Source: TMED27 sp964350695
GTDB taxonomy: Bacteria > Pseudomonadota > Alphaproteobacteria > Micavibrionales > Micavibrionaceae
Reading direction: 5' to 3'
DNA: 64,000 nucleotides
Assembly (NCBI GenBank): GCA_964350695.1
Contig: CAYGKM010000009.1
Coordinates: 1 to 64,000 of the forward strand
This document shows, in pieces, positions 25,470 through 34,047 of this stretch. A program made the translations under genes and the position numbers. The notes under the pieces are model-generated. The model did not search any database and was not told the origin of the DNA. It was given only the letters and a program-made list of their open reading frames with translations. Positions within the stretch are counted from its first letter, which is position 1, and each line of letters starts with the position of its first letter.

Positions 25470-25809
25470 CCACCATATTGCCTTTTTTCGTGATGCGGTG
25501 CGCACCTTGCATACCTGTGGCGGTAAGGTCTTTGGCTTCCACAACGGCCCTCCCCAAATATGGGCTTTTATTTCCCCCTGTATTTTTCAGCTCTTTTTTC
25601 GCGTCTTTCCAAGGCGCAGCGCTTACATCGACAGCAACAGTTTTAGAGGCGCGGTCATATCCGGCAACGCGGCCCCAAAGACCACGCAGATCTACAACGT
25701 TTGTCTCGCCGTCTTTTTCTACTATGACGGAGCGCAAGCCGTTTTCGCCTTCGACTTCTTCCAGGTGAACGAGGGTTCCTGCGGCGTGAAATTTGCAAAT
25801 ATTAGTCAT
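25417..25809 (-). CDS. Orphan hypothetical protein (130 aa)
   Basis: No family recognised. A small beta-rich soluble protein: VHLEEVEGENGLRSVIVEKDG, NVVDLRGLWGRVAGYDRASKTVAVDVS and GNMVVIVNSPEVDV read like strands. AAGGAGA lies upstream of the ATG, and a TTGACA-like element lies further up. The 3' end overlaps the convergent 24933-25469 gene by 53 bases. Possible alternatives, such as a small beta-barrel binding domain, are guesses only. Confidence 0.68.
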   Translation of the reverse strand: MTNICKFHAAGTLVHLEEVEGENGLRSVIVEKDGETNVVDLRGLWGRVAGYDRASKTVAVDVSAAPWKDAKKELKNTGGNKSPYLGRAVVEAKDLTATGMQGAHRITKKGNMVVIVNSPEVDVSQPLPPR

Positions 25810-25910
25810 GTGTTTCTCCTTGAGTGCTTTATTTGCATAATAAACTAACGCTTGTCAACAAAAACCTCTGGAAATATTCGGGGGATATATCGCGAAAAAA
25901 CGCATCGCGC

Positions 25911-25938
25911 TTGACCTTGCTTTTGCAAAACATTAAAT
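25911..25938 (+). promoter_or_regulatory. Promoter of sucA
   Basis: TTGACC at 25911-25916 and TTAAAT at 25933-25938 with a 16-bp spacer, about 45 bases before the sucA ATG. No thiamine-diphosphate riboswitch pattern is seen in the 175-base leader region between the neighbouring gene and sucA. Confidence 0.5.
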
Positions 25939-25983
25939 CCATTATACATCCAGAATTTGAGACCGTTTCAAAAGGTAAAACCC

Positions 25984-28863
25984 ATGGCAATACAATCTGA
26001 AAACCTGACTTTTCTTTCCGGCCCGAACGCCGAATATATCGCGCAGCTTTATGGCGAGTTTTTAACGAACCCTTCAAAGGTGGATGCGAGCTGGCAGGAG
26101 TTTTTCGGTGGATTGGACGAGACAGAGGCGGCTTCTCTTAGCGACCTTGCGGGCGCGAGCTGGACGCCGATGGAAAACTCACGTGCGGCGCGCCGTTTCG
26201 GGATGACCCCTGCGGAGCCTGCTAATGATGCGAAGCCTGCTGGCGGCAAAGTTTCGGCAGAGGATTCCAAGCAAGCGGCGATGGATTCTATCCGCGCGAT
26301 GAAGCTTGTGCGGGCGTATCGCTCTCATGGGCATATGATTTCCGATCTTGACCCGTTGGGCATGAAAGAGATTGGTACGTTCCCCGAGCTTGAGCCTTCT
26401 CATTACGGCTTTAGCGCCGCGGATCTTGATCGCCCCGTCTATGTTGGCGGCGTTTTGGGATTGGAAACAGTGAGCATAAGCCAGCTTGTTCGCACGCTTA
26501 AGCAGATTTACTGTGACAAGATCGGCGTGGAATACATGCATTTGACGATGCAGGAAGAAATTGATTGGGTGCAGGCCCGTATAGAAGAGCCGCGCAACAA
26601 GACGGACTTTACCGTAGAGGGCAAAAAAGCGATTTTGCGCCGGATGATTGCCGCCGAAGGGTTTGAGCAGTTCTTGCATAAGAAATATCCCGGTACGAAG
26701 CGTTTTGGCGTGGATGGCGGGGAAGCGCTGATCCCGATGATGGAACAAATTATGAAGCGCGGCGGGCAGCTCGGATTGCAGGAGATCGTGGTGGGCATGG
26801 CACATCGCGGGCGTTTGAACGTGCTGACCAATGTGATGGGCAAGCCTTTTACGGCGGTGTTTGCGGAGTTTCAGGGGCAGTCTTCTACGCCTGATGATGT
26901 GCAAGGATCGGGGGATGTTAAATACCACCTCGGAACATCGAGCGACCGTGATTTTGACGGCAATAATGTGCATTTGTCTTTGACGGCGAACCCGTCTCAC
27001 CTTGAATTTGTAAACCCTGTTGTGATCGGCAAAGTACGCGCGAAACAGCTTCAGCGCGGCGGGTCGGAAGATGCGACCGTGTTGCCGCTTCTTCTTCATG
27101 GCGATGCGGCCTTTGCGGGGCAAGGGATTACGGCAGAAACGCTTATGATTTCAGAGCTTCCCGGATACCGCGTCGGCGGGACGATCCATATTGTGATCAA
27201 TAACCAGATCGGTTTCACGACGATGCCGAAATTCTCCCGCTCAGGGCCATATTCAACGGATGTTGCGAAGATGCTTGCGGCGCCGATCTTCCATGTGAAC
27301 GGGGATGACCCGGAAGCGGTTGTGCATGTTGCGCGGATTGCGACGGAGTTCCGCCAGAAGTTTAAACGTGATGTGGTGATTGATATGTATTGTTATCGCC
27401 GCTTTGGGCATAATGAGGGCGATGAGCCTGCGTTCACACAGCCCTTGATGTATAAACAAATTGCGCAGCAAAAAACAGCGCGCGAAATTTATGCTGCGCA
27501 GTTGGTTGCGGAGAAAGTGCTGAGCGCGGATGAAGCGCAAGCGATGGTGGATGAGAACACCAAAGAGCTTGATGATGCGTTCGAGGCCACCAAAACCTAT
27601 AGACCGAATGAAGCGGATTTCTTGGGCGGTGCCTGGGAAGGGATGCATGTTGCGCCTGATGGTGCGCGCCGCGGTGAGACTGCGATTTCGGATGATACGC
27701 TTCAGGCGGTGGGCAAGGTTCTCACGGCTGTGCCGGATGGTTTTAACATCAATAAAAAGCTGCAGCGCGTTTTGGATGCGAAGACCGAAATGCTGGAAAG
27801 CGGCGAAGGGTTTGATTGGGCGATGGGCGAGGCGCTTGCGTTCGGGTCATTGCTTGAGCATGGATTTGATGTGCGCTTGTCAGGGCAAGATGTCGGGCGC
27901 GGCACATTCTCGCATCGTCATGCGATTTGGTATGATCAGGAAAACGAGAATAAGTATATTCCGCTGCAGCATATTAAAGAGGATCAACCGCGTTTTGAAG
28001 CGCATGACAGCCCGCTTTCCGAGATGGCTGTGCTTGGTTTCGAGTATGGATATTCATTGGCTGATCCCAAGACGCTCACGATTTGGGAAGCGCAGTTCGG
28101 GGATTTTGCCAATGGCGCGCAGGTGATGTTTGACCAGTTTATTTGCTCGGGAGAATCAAAGTGGCTGCGGATGTCCGGTCTTACAATGCTTTTGCCGCAT
28201 GGGTATGAAGGGCAAGGGCCGGAGCATAGCTCGGCGCGCCCCGAGCGTTTCTTGCAAAACGCAGCAGAAGATAACTGGCAGATTTGCAACTGCACAACGC
28301 CTGCGAATTATTTCCATGCGCTGCGCCGCCAAATGGTGCGTGATTTCCGCAAGCCTTTGGTGATTATGACGCCGAAATCTTTGCTGCGGCATAAGTTGGC
28401 TGTTTCGAAAGTGGAAGACTTTACTGAAGGCAGCACGTTCCACCGCGTACTTTGGGATGATGATCGCGAAAGCCTCGTGAAAGCCGATAAAATTAAACGC
28501 GTCGTGCTTTGCACGGGTAAGGTTTATTACGATCTATTGGCGGAGCGCCGCGAGCGCGGAATTGACGATATTACACTGATCCGCGTCGAGCAGCTTTATC
28601 CGTTCCCGCATGAGGCTTTGGTTGAGGAACTGAAAGCGTTCAAGAATGCGGAATTCGTGTGGTGTCAGGAAGAGCCTGAAAACCAAGGGTACTGGACATT
28701 TGTGGATCGCCGCATCGAGGCCGTTTTGAAGGAGCTGAAGATGAAGAATGATCGTCCGTTTTATATAGGACGTGAAGCCGCAGCGGCGCCTGCGACGGGT
28801 CTTGCGGGTCGTCACAAAGCGCAGCAAGAGAAGCTGATTGATGAAGCGCTTTCAGTAAAGTAG
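25984..28863 (+). CDS. sucA: 2-Oxoglutarate dehydrogenase E1 component
   Basis: Thiamine-diphosphate-dependent E1 (959 aa), which decarboxylates 2-oxoglutarate and passes the succinyl group to E2. ATG 25984 starts MAIQSENLTFLSGPNAEYI with the E2-binding N-terminal segment PSKVDASWQEFFGGLD. Family blocks include GMAHRGRLNVL, LLHGDAAFAGQG with the TPP/Mg region, and the C-terminal GRHKAQQEKLIDEAL. The length matches full-size SucA. The last base of its TAG stop is the first base of the thiE GTG start, so E1 and thiamine genes are directly coupled. Confidence 0.97.
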   Translation: MAIQSENLTFLSGPNAEYIAQLYGEFLTNPSKVDASWQEFFGGLDETEAASLSDLAGASWTPMENSRAARRFGMTPAEPANDAKPAGGKVSAEDSKQAAMDSIRAMKLVRAYRSHGHMISDLDPLGMKEIGTFPELEPSHYGFSAADLDRPVYVGGVLGLETVSISQLVRTLKQIYCDKIGVEYMHLTMQEEIDWVQARIEEPRNKTDFTVEGKKAILRRMIAAEGFEQFLHKKYPGTKRFGVDGGEALIPMMEQIMKRGGQLGLQEIVVGMAHRGRLNVLTNVMGKPFTAVFAEFQGQSSTPDDVQGSGDVKYHLGTSSDRDFDGNNVHLSLTANPSHLEFVNPVVIGKVRAKQLQRGGSEDATVLPLLLHGDAAFAGQGITAETLMISELPGYRVGGTIHIVINNQIGFTTMPKFSRSGPYSTDVAKMLAAPIFHVNGDDPEAVVHVARIATEFRQKFKRDVVIDMYCYRRFGHNEGDEPAFTQPLMYKQIAQQKTAREIYAAQLVAEKVLSADEAQAMVDENTKELDDAFEATKTYRPNEADFLGGAWEGMHVAPDGARRGETAISDDTLQAVGKVLTAVPDGFNINKKLQRVLDAKTEMLESGEGFDWAMGEALAFGSLLEHGFDVRLSGQDVGRGTFSHRHAIWYDQENENKYIPLQHIKEDQPRFEAHDSPLSEMAVLGFEYGYSLADPKTLTIWEAQFGDFANGAQVMFDQFICSGESKWLRMSGLTMLLPHGYEGQGPEHSSARPERFLQNAAEDNWQICNCTTPANYFHALRRQMVRDFRKPLVIMTPKSLLRHKLAVSKVEDFTEGSTFHRVLWDDDRESLVKADKIKRVVLCTGKVYYDLLAERRERGIDDITLIRVEQLYPFPHEALVEELKAFKNAEFVWCQEEPENQGYWTFVDRRIEAVLKELKMKNDRPFYIGREAAAAPATGLAGRHKAQQEKLIDEALSVK

Positions 28864-29486
28864 TGCGACCTCCTTTCGACCTCTCCCTCTATTTTGTCGC
28901 CGATCCTGCTGCATGCGGTGGGCGGGATATTGTTGGTGTGGTAATGGCCGCCGTGGATGGCGGGGTTACAATGGTGCAGTACCGGAATAAATCGGGGAAT
29001 ATGCCCGAAATTCATATGCATTGCGCGCTGCTGGCAGAGCTGCTTAAGGGGCGCGGCGTGGCGTTCCTTGTGAATGATCATATCGACGTGGCCTTTGCGA
29101 GCGGCGCTACGGGCGTGCATTTGGGGCAGGGGGATGCCTCACCGCAAGAGGCACGGGAGAAGCTGGGCGAGGCGGCGATTATCGGCCTTACGGCCTTTAC
29201 CCCTGAACATATGGCAGCGATTGACGCGCAAGTGGTGGATTATGTTGGCACGGGGCCGTTTTATCCAACGCAAACGGATAAGGGAAAGCCCGTCATGGGC
29301 GCGGAAAAATTCGCGGAGATTGCGGGCCTATCGCCTGTGCCGGTTGTTGGAATTGGCGGGATTACGCCTGAAAATGCACACGCGGTTATGGCGGCGGGTG
29401 CAAACGGGCTTGCCATGATGCGCGCTATAAGCGAAGCTGACGACGTTAAGCGCGCAGCACGTTCGTTTTTGGAGGCCTTATCTTGA
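28863..29486 (+). CDS. thiE: Thiamine-phosphate synthase
   Basis: ThiE (207 aa) joins the pyrimidine diphosphate and thiazole phosphate to thiamine phosphate. It shows MVQYRNKSGN, FLVNDHIDVAFASGATGVHLGQGD with Asp/Mg ligands, YVGTGPFYPTQTDKGKPVMG and VVGIGGITPENAHAVMAAGANGLAMM, all standard ThiE blocks. The start is GTG at 28863, overlapping the sucA stop by one base. Placement in an operon with sucA is unusual and functionally sensible, because SucA needs thiamine diphosphate. Confidence 0.94.
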   Translation: MRPPFDLSLYFVADPAACGGRDIVGVVMAAVDGGVTMVQYRNKSGNMPEIHMHCALLAELLKGRGVAFLVNDHIDVAFASGATGVHLGQGDASPQEAREKLGEAAIIGLTAFTPEHMAAIDAQVVDYVGTGPFYPTQTDKGKPVMGAEKFAEIAGLSPVPVVGIGGITPENAHAVMAAGANGLAMMRAISEADDVKRAARSFLEALS

Positions 29487-30295
29487 TACCTAGAGTTCTT
29501 ACAATTGCGGGTTCAGACCCATCGGGCGGGGCGGGCATTCAAGCGGATTTGAAAACGTTTTCGGCCCTTAAATGCTATGGCATGGCGGCGATTACGGCGC
29601 TGACCGCACAAAACACCATGGGCGTTAAGGGCTTGCATGAGGTTGACCCTGAATTTCTGGAGCTGCAACTGCGCGCGATTTTTGATGATGTACCTCCTGA
29701 TGCCTTGAAAATCGGCATGGTCGGCGATGTGGAGAGCATCGAAGTGATTGTCAAAATTCTGGAAGAATATAAACCGCCGAATGTGGTGGTTGACCCTGTG
29801 ATGATTTCCACGAGCGGGGATGCGCTCATTGATCGCCCTGCGATGGATGCGCTGAAAACCAAATTGATCCCGCTGGCGGATATTATTACGCCGAATAAAG
29901 AGGAAGCATTTAATCTGGGTTGTGAGTCCTCGCGTGATTTATCGAAGCTAGGCGCGAAAGCGGCGCTGCTTACGGGCGGTAATCGCAAGGATGCGAACTG
30001 CATTGATATTCTGGCGACCGATAGCGGCGCGAAGGCATTCGAGAAGCGCCGTTTTGATACCAAGAATACGCATGGCACGGGCTGCACGCTCTCGGCTGCG
30101 ATTGCGGCCTATATGGCCAGAGGCTTGCCTGTGCAAAAGGCGGTGGGCGCGGCGAAGGTTTATATCACCGAATGCATTCGCCATGCCGACGCGCTGGAAG
30201 CTGCGGGCGAAAAGCCGTGGGGCGGCGCGGGGCCGGTGCATCATTTCTGGAAGTTGTGGGCGGAGCCTGAAGAAGAGAGGCAAGAGGATGAATGA
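29483..30295 (+). CDS. thiD: Hydroxymethylpyrimidine/phosphomethylpyrimidine kinase
   Basis: ThiD (270 aa) phosphorylates HMP and HMP-P for thiamine synthesis. It has the ribokinase-fold marks VLTIAGSDPSGGAGIQADLKTF, VVVDPVMISTSGD, ITPNKEEAFNL and the anion-hole THGTGCTLSAAIAAYMARG. The start is TTG 29483, with GGAGG at 29471-29475 seven bases upstream, overlapping the thiE stop. The end overlaps thiL by 8 bases. The C-terminal WGGAGPVHHFWKLW tail is typical. Confidence 0.94.
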   Translation: MIPRVLTIAGSDPSGGAGIQADLKTFSALKCYGMAAITALTAQNTMGVKGLHEVDPEFLELQLRAIFDDVPPDALKIGMVGDVESIEVIVKILEEYKPPNVVVDPVMISTSGDALIDRPAMDALKTKLIPLADIITPNKEEAFNLGCESSRDLSKLGAKAALLTGGNRKDANCIDILATDSGAKAFEKRRFDTKNTHGTGCTLSAAIAAYMARGLPVQKAVGAAKVYITECIRHADALEAAGEKPWGGAGPVHHFWKLWAEPEEERQEDE

Positions 30296-31250
30296 ATTCG
30301 AGATGATTCAAAAATATTTTCTGCCGCTCACCCATGGGCGTGCGGAGGCAGCGGGGTTGTCCGATGATGCGGCGATCCTGAAAGTGCCTGTGGGGTATGA
30401 TCTGGTGATCAGCTCCGACACATTGAATGGCGGGACGCATTTCCTGAAAAACGAAAGTCCCGCGAATATCGCGCATAAGGTTTTGCGGGTGAATCTCTCC
30501 GATATGGTGGCGATGGGCGCAAAGCCGTATTGCTATCAGATGAATTTGGCGTTTTCGGAGTTTCCCGATGAAGCGTGGGTGAAAGAGTTCACGGCGGCGC
30601 TGGCGGAAGATCAAAAAGAGTTCGATGTGTTTTGTTCGGGCGGGGACACGACCGTGGCGGAAGGGCCGCTGCTTGTGTCGCTGACGATTACGGGATTGGT
30701 GCCGTCTGACAAAGCCGTGCGGCGTAGCGGCGCAAAGGCCGGTGATTTGGTTGTCGTGACGGGTTTTATAGGGGATGCCGCCGTGGGCGTGAAGGTGCTT
30801 CTCGGGACGCTTGATATTGTTGATTCCGATGTTTTTTTACAGGCGTGTCATAAACCAACGCCGCGCGTGGCTCTGTCTGCGGCAATTTGTGAATATGCGA
30901 ATGCGGCGGTGGATGTTTCGGACGGCTTGCTTGCCGATCTCGGGCATATTTGTGAAACATCGAAATTGCGGGCTGCGGTGGAGCTTTCGAAAATTCCGTT
31001 TTCGCCGGCAGCCAAAGCCTTGGTGGATGTTGAGAAGATTACCGCCGAAGCGCTGATTACGGGCGGTGATGATTACGAGATTGCGATGGCGGTTGCGCCC
31101 GAAAAGCTGGCCGGCTTCCAGAGGGCCGCGGAAGCAGCGGGCGTGCGCCTTAGTGTGATTGGACGTTTTGAAGAGGGCGAGGGCGTTGAGGTTCTTGATG
31201 AGAACGGCAAGAAGATGAGCTTCAAACGCTCGGGCTGGACGCATTTTTAA
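30288..31250 (+). CDS. thiL: Thiamine-monophosphate kinase
   Basis: ThiL (320 aa) makes thiamine diphosphate, the active cofactor, from thiamine phosphate. The N-terminal LSDDAAILKVPVGYDLVISSDTLNGGTHF, KVLRVNLSDMVAMGAKPY and FCSGGDTTVAEGPLLVSLTITG blocks are AIR-synthetase-fold ThiL motifs. DVSDGLLADLGHI and ITGGDDYEIAMAV complete the ATP/Mg site. ATG 30288 lies after AAGAGG and overlaps thiD by 8 bases. It is followed 90 bases later by sucB. Confidence 0.95.
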   Translation: MNEFEMIQKYFLPLTHGRAEAAGLSDDAAILKVPVGYDLVISSDTLNGGTHFLKNESPANIAHKVLRVNLSDMVAMGAKPYCYQMNLAFSEFPDEAWVKEFTAALAEDQKEFDVFCSGGDTTVAEGPLLVSLTITGLVPSDKAVRRSGAKAGDLVVVTGFIGDAAVGVKVLLGTLDIVDSDVFLQACHKPTPRVALSAAICEYANAAVDVSDGLLADLGHICETSKLRAAVELSKIPFSPAAKALVDVEKITAEALITGGDDYEIAMAVAPEKLAGFQRAAEAAGVRLSVIGRFEEGEGVEVLDENGKKMSFKRSGWTHF

Positions 31251-31340
31251 ACGTTTTATGCCATGTCGGGGCTTGCCTTTGAGTCCCAGAGCGCGTAAAT
31301 ATTTCATGCATAACAACAACCAACGCATAATAGGCAAAAC

Positions 31341-32594
31341 ATGACTCAAATCGTTGTCCCCACCCTTGGTGAATCCGTTTCAGAAGCAACTGTCGCGCAG
31401 TGGCTCAAAAAAGAAGGCGAAGCTGTTAAAGCTGATGAGCCGATTGTCGAGCTTGAAACAGACAAGGTGACATTGGAAGTCAACGCCCCTGCGGATGGCG
31501 TTATTGCGAAAATTACGGTTGGCGAAGGCGAAACGGTTGAAGTGGGCGCGCTCCTCGGCGAGATGGATGAAGGCGCGGTTGCGAATGATCCTGCCCCTGC
31601 GCCGAAGGCCGAAGCTCCCAAGGAAGAGGCGAAAGCTGCTCCTGCCGCTGCTGCAGCGCCAGCCCCTGCGAAGACACAGAGCGCCCCTGCGGCGTCTGGG
31701 GCGGAAGCGAAGACCTCTCCTGCGGTGCGTAAGATGCTTGCAGATAATAATCTCGATGCGTCTCAAGTTACGCCGTCTGGCAAGGATGGGCGTTTGACCA
31801 AAGAAGATGTGCAAAAAGCGATTGATTCAGGCGCGGCTTCTAAAGCCCCTTCTGCTGCACCGAGCGCCCCTGCGGCGGCCCGCGAGGTTGGCCCGCGTGA
31901 AGAACGCGTGAAGATGACGAAATTGCGCCGCGTGATTGCGACCCGTTTGAAAGAAGCGCAAAACACAGCCGCGATGTTGACGACCTTTAACGAGGTGGAT
32001 ATGAGCGCGGTTATGGATCTTCGTAAGCAATACCAAGATCAATTCGTCAAGAAAAACGGTGTGAAGCTTGGCTTTATGTCGTTCTTTGTGCGCGCAGCCG
32101 TGAATGCGCTGAAAGAATTTCCTGCGGTGAATGCCGAGATTTCCGGCGAAGATATTATCTACAAGAATTACTATGATATCTCTGTGGCGGTTTCTACGCC
32201 GCAAGGTCTTGTGGTTCCCGTTATCCGTGATGCGGACCAGATGAGCCTTGCAGATATCGAGAAGAAGATCATTGACCTTGGAACGCGCGCAAAAGACGGT
32301 AAGCTCTCCATGGACGAGATGATGGGCGGCACGTTTACGATCACCAATGGCGGTACGTTTGGCTCTATGATGTCGACACCGATTTTGAATGCACCGCAAT
32401 CGGGCATTCTTGGGATGCATAACATTATTCAGCGTCCGATGGTGATGGCTGATGGCTCAATTCAGGCGCGTCCGATGATGTATCTTGCGCTTTCCTATGA
32501 TCACCGCATTGTCGATGGCCGCGAGGCGGTGAGCACGCTTGTGCGTATTAAAGAAGCGCTTGAAGATCCTGCGCGTTTGGTGCTTGAGATTTAA
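31341..32594 (+). CDS. sucB: Dihydrolipoyllysine succinyltransferase, 2-oxoglutarate dehydrogenase E2
   Basis: E2 core of the 2-oxoglutarate dehydrogenase complex (417 aa). One lipoyl domain (about 1-75) carries the lipoyl-Lys in ELETDKVTLEV. An Ala/Pro/Glu-rich linker follows, then the peripheral-subunit-binding domain TSPAVRKMLADNNLDASQV and a second Ala/Pro linker. The catalytic acyltransferase domain ends with SYDHRIVDGREAV (catalytic His and Asp). The length matches SucB. It is separated from sucA by thiEDL and from lpd by three minus-strand orphans. Confidence 0.97.
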   Translation: MTQIVVPTLGESVSEATVAQWLKKEGEAVKADEPIVELETDKVTLEVNAPADGVIAKITVGEGETVEVGALLGEMDEGAVANDPAPAPKAEAPKEEAKAAPAAAAAPAPAKTQSAPAASGAEAKTSPAVRKMLADNNLDASQVTPSGKDGRLTKEDVQKAIDSGAASKAPSAAPSAPAAAREVGPREERVKMTKLRRVIATRLKEAQNTAAMLTTFNEVDMSAVMDLRKQYQDQFVKKNGVKLGFMSFFVRAAVNALKEFPAVNAEISGEDIIYKNYYDISVAVSTPQGLVVPVIRDADQMSLADIEKKIIDLGTRAKDGKLSMDEMMGGTFTITNGGTFGSMMSTPILNAPQSGILGMHNIIQRPMVMADGSIQARPMMYLALSYDHRIVDGREAVSTLVRIKEALEDPARLVLEI

Positions 32595-32615
32595 ACTCAT
32601 CAAATCATAGTGAAT

Positions 32616-32646
32616 AAAAAAGGCGCTCATTTGAAGCGCCTTTTCT
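32616..32646. terminator. Bidirectional terminator after sucB
   Basis: AAAAGGCGCT (32618-32627) pairs with AGCGCCTTTT (32635-32644) around a 7-base loop, with an A-run before and a T-run after. It can end both the sucB transcript and the convergent 32666-33004 transcript. Confidence 0.9.
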
Positions 32647-32665
32647 TTATCCCGGTTTTCAGTTT

Positions 32666-33004
32666 TTAAGCGGCTTTTTCAAGCTCGATCTTCATAATGA
32701 TTTTATCATTCAAAATCTTGAGTGTTTTCGTGCCGCGATTGGGCAAAGGAATGCCGCTGCCCTGACAATAAAACACAAGGCCCAAAGCAAAGAAGGTGCG
32801 GTCATATTTCAAACGCTCGTCCCCGTTGGCCGTTGTTACGTTCAAATAGATGATGTCGGCTTTATTCGCATCTTGCTCGTCTATTTCGATGGATTTAAGT
32901 TTGCCTTCAGGTGGTTTTTCCAACTCGTCCTGAGTGCATTTGATGATCACGGCTTTATAAATTTCGGCCAAATCAAATGTGATGAAACGCTCTTCTACTG
33001 GCAT
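32666..33004 (-). CDS. Orphan hypothetical protein (112 aa)
   Basis: No family recognised. A small acidic soluble protein with strands such as FITFDLAEIYKAVIIKC and ADIIYLNVTTANGDERLKY, probably a beta-sandwich or alpha/beta fold. A Gly/Leu-rich segment (FFALGLVFYCQGSGIPLP) is mildly hydrophobic but too polar for a clear membrane helix. AGGACAG lies 9 bases before the ATG. It shares a terminator with sucB. Confidence 0.65.
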   Translation of the reverse strand: MPVEERFITFDLAEIYKAVIIKCTQDELEKPPEGKLKSIEIDEQDANKADIIYLNVTTANGDERLKYDRTFFALGLVFYCQGSGIPLPNRGTKTLKILNDKIIMKIELEKAA

Positions 33005-33074
33005 AATGTGTCTGTCCTGGATTGTTTAAAGAATGGTTATTTAACCTCAAGGATATAATATACCAGCGCAGCCC

Positions 33075-34004
33075 TTAAGATAAGTTTAAAATTCCCGCAT
33101 CTATAAGCTGCTTTAAAGCTTGGGGGCCGAATTCGTCGCGCGCGGCGGTTTTGTCACCGATTTTTATCGCTGCAATCCCCGCGCCGACAACATTCACAAG
33201 CTCCCGCGAGGTGGGGCAGCGGCTGGAATAAAGCTGCTTAATCTTCAGGCCGTTTTTCGAGGCCACCATCAAGACCCTGTTGATAGGTTGGAGCATAAAG
33301 CTGTATTTTCCGTCTTTTTCCTCAATGGTATCAGAGGTGTAGCCGATTGTCGGGTGGCGGTCGGCTTGAACCGATACACGCGTGCCTTTGGGGTCAGCGG
33401 CGATGGCGAGGGTAAAAACATCATCGCTCGCCGCGCCTCTTTGCGTGATGAGGTCTTCGAGGCTGCCGCTATAGATTTTGATGTCGGGCGGGTTTTCGAC
33501 AGGCGGTTTATAGCCTTGGGCGTGGCGCGATATGATCTCGAAACGCTGTTCCTTGCGATGGATGACATAGACGTCCAGCCCTGCCTTTTCGGCAATGCGC
33601 ATCGACATTTTATCAAAGCTTTCGCCGCGCCGTTTTGCCCAGTCTTTGTCGAATCCTTTATGGTCGATATACAGCGCGCTTATGCCCGCTTCTGCCATGT
33701 TTTTCATGCAGTTGGGGCAGGGAGGATCGGTGATGAAGAGCTGCGCGCCGGCGGTTTGCGGGGCGGCCAGAATGCATGCGATTTCGGCGTGGATTGTGCC
33801 GCTGGAGCTGCCGATATCAGGCTCTGTTCCGATTTTTTCGGCGATCACAGGCGGCCAATGGTTGACGCGGGACAGGGCGAAAGGCTTTCCATGCCCGTCC
33901 AGTCCGGCGATGGTGGCGGCGATTTTGTTTGTCGGGTGCGGGCTGGTGGATACAATATCAACGGCGGCTTGCATGAGGGCGTAGATGGTGGGGGAATCGA
34001 TCAT
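33075..34004 (-). CDS. Two-domain cytidine/dCMP-deaminase-fold protein
   Basis: A 309-residue protein. The N-terminal deaminase domain has the zinc motif TIHAEIACILAA (H72, E74) and DPPCPNCMKNMAEAGI (C96, C99). After a linker of about 60 residues, a second copy is visible at about 195-285: INRVLMVASKNG replaces HAE, and SSRCPTSRELVNVVGAGI replaces PCPNC, so the second domain cannot bind zinc. This resembles the catalytic-plus-degenerate layout of E. coli Cdd, although the active domain is of the dCMP/tRNA-deaminase type. The substrate cannot be read from sequence. The gene is on the strand opposite to sucB and lpd. Confidence 0.78.
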   Translation of the reverse strand: MIDSPTIYALMQAAVDIVSTSPHPTNKIAATIAGLDGHGKPFALSRVNHWPPVIAEKIGTEPDIGSSSGTIHAEIACILAAPQTAGAQLFITDPPCPNCMKNMAEAGISALYIDHKGFDKDWAKRRGESFDKMSMRIAEKAGLDVYVIHRKEQRFEIISRHAQGYKPPVENPPDIKIYSGSLEDLITQRGAASDDVFTLAIAADPKGTRVSVQADRHPTIGYTSDTIEEKDGKYSFMLQPINRVLMVASKNGLKIKQLYSSRCPTSRELVNVVGAGIAAIKIGDKTAARDEFGPQALKQLIDAGILNLS

Positions 34005-34047
34005 ATACCCACGCTATCGCGGTTTTTTACCGATATCTAGAGCAAAT

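Noticed and set aside
25810..25983. Thiamine-diphosphate riboswitch before sucA-thiEDL
   Set aside because: No CUGAGA-type or other conserved TPP-box segments are present.
26179..27123. A 314-residue open frame antisense to sucA
   Set aside because: It lies fully inside sucA, is Arg/His-rich as expected for a shadow frame, and has no family motif or ribosome site.
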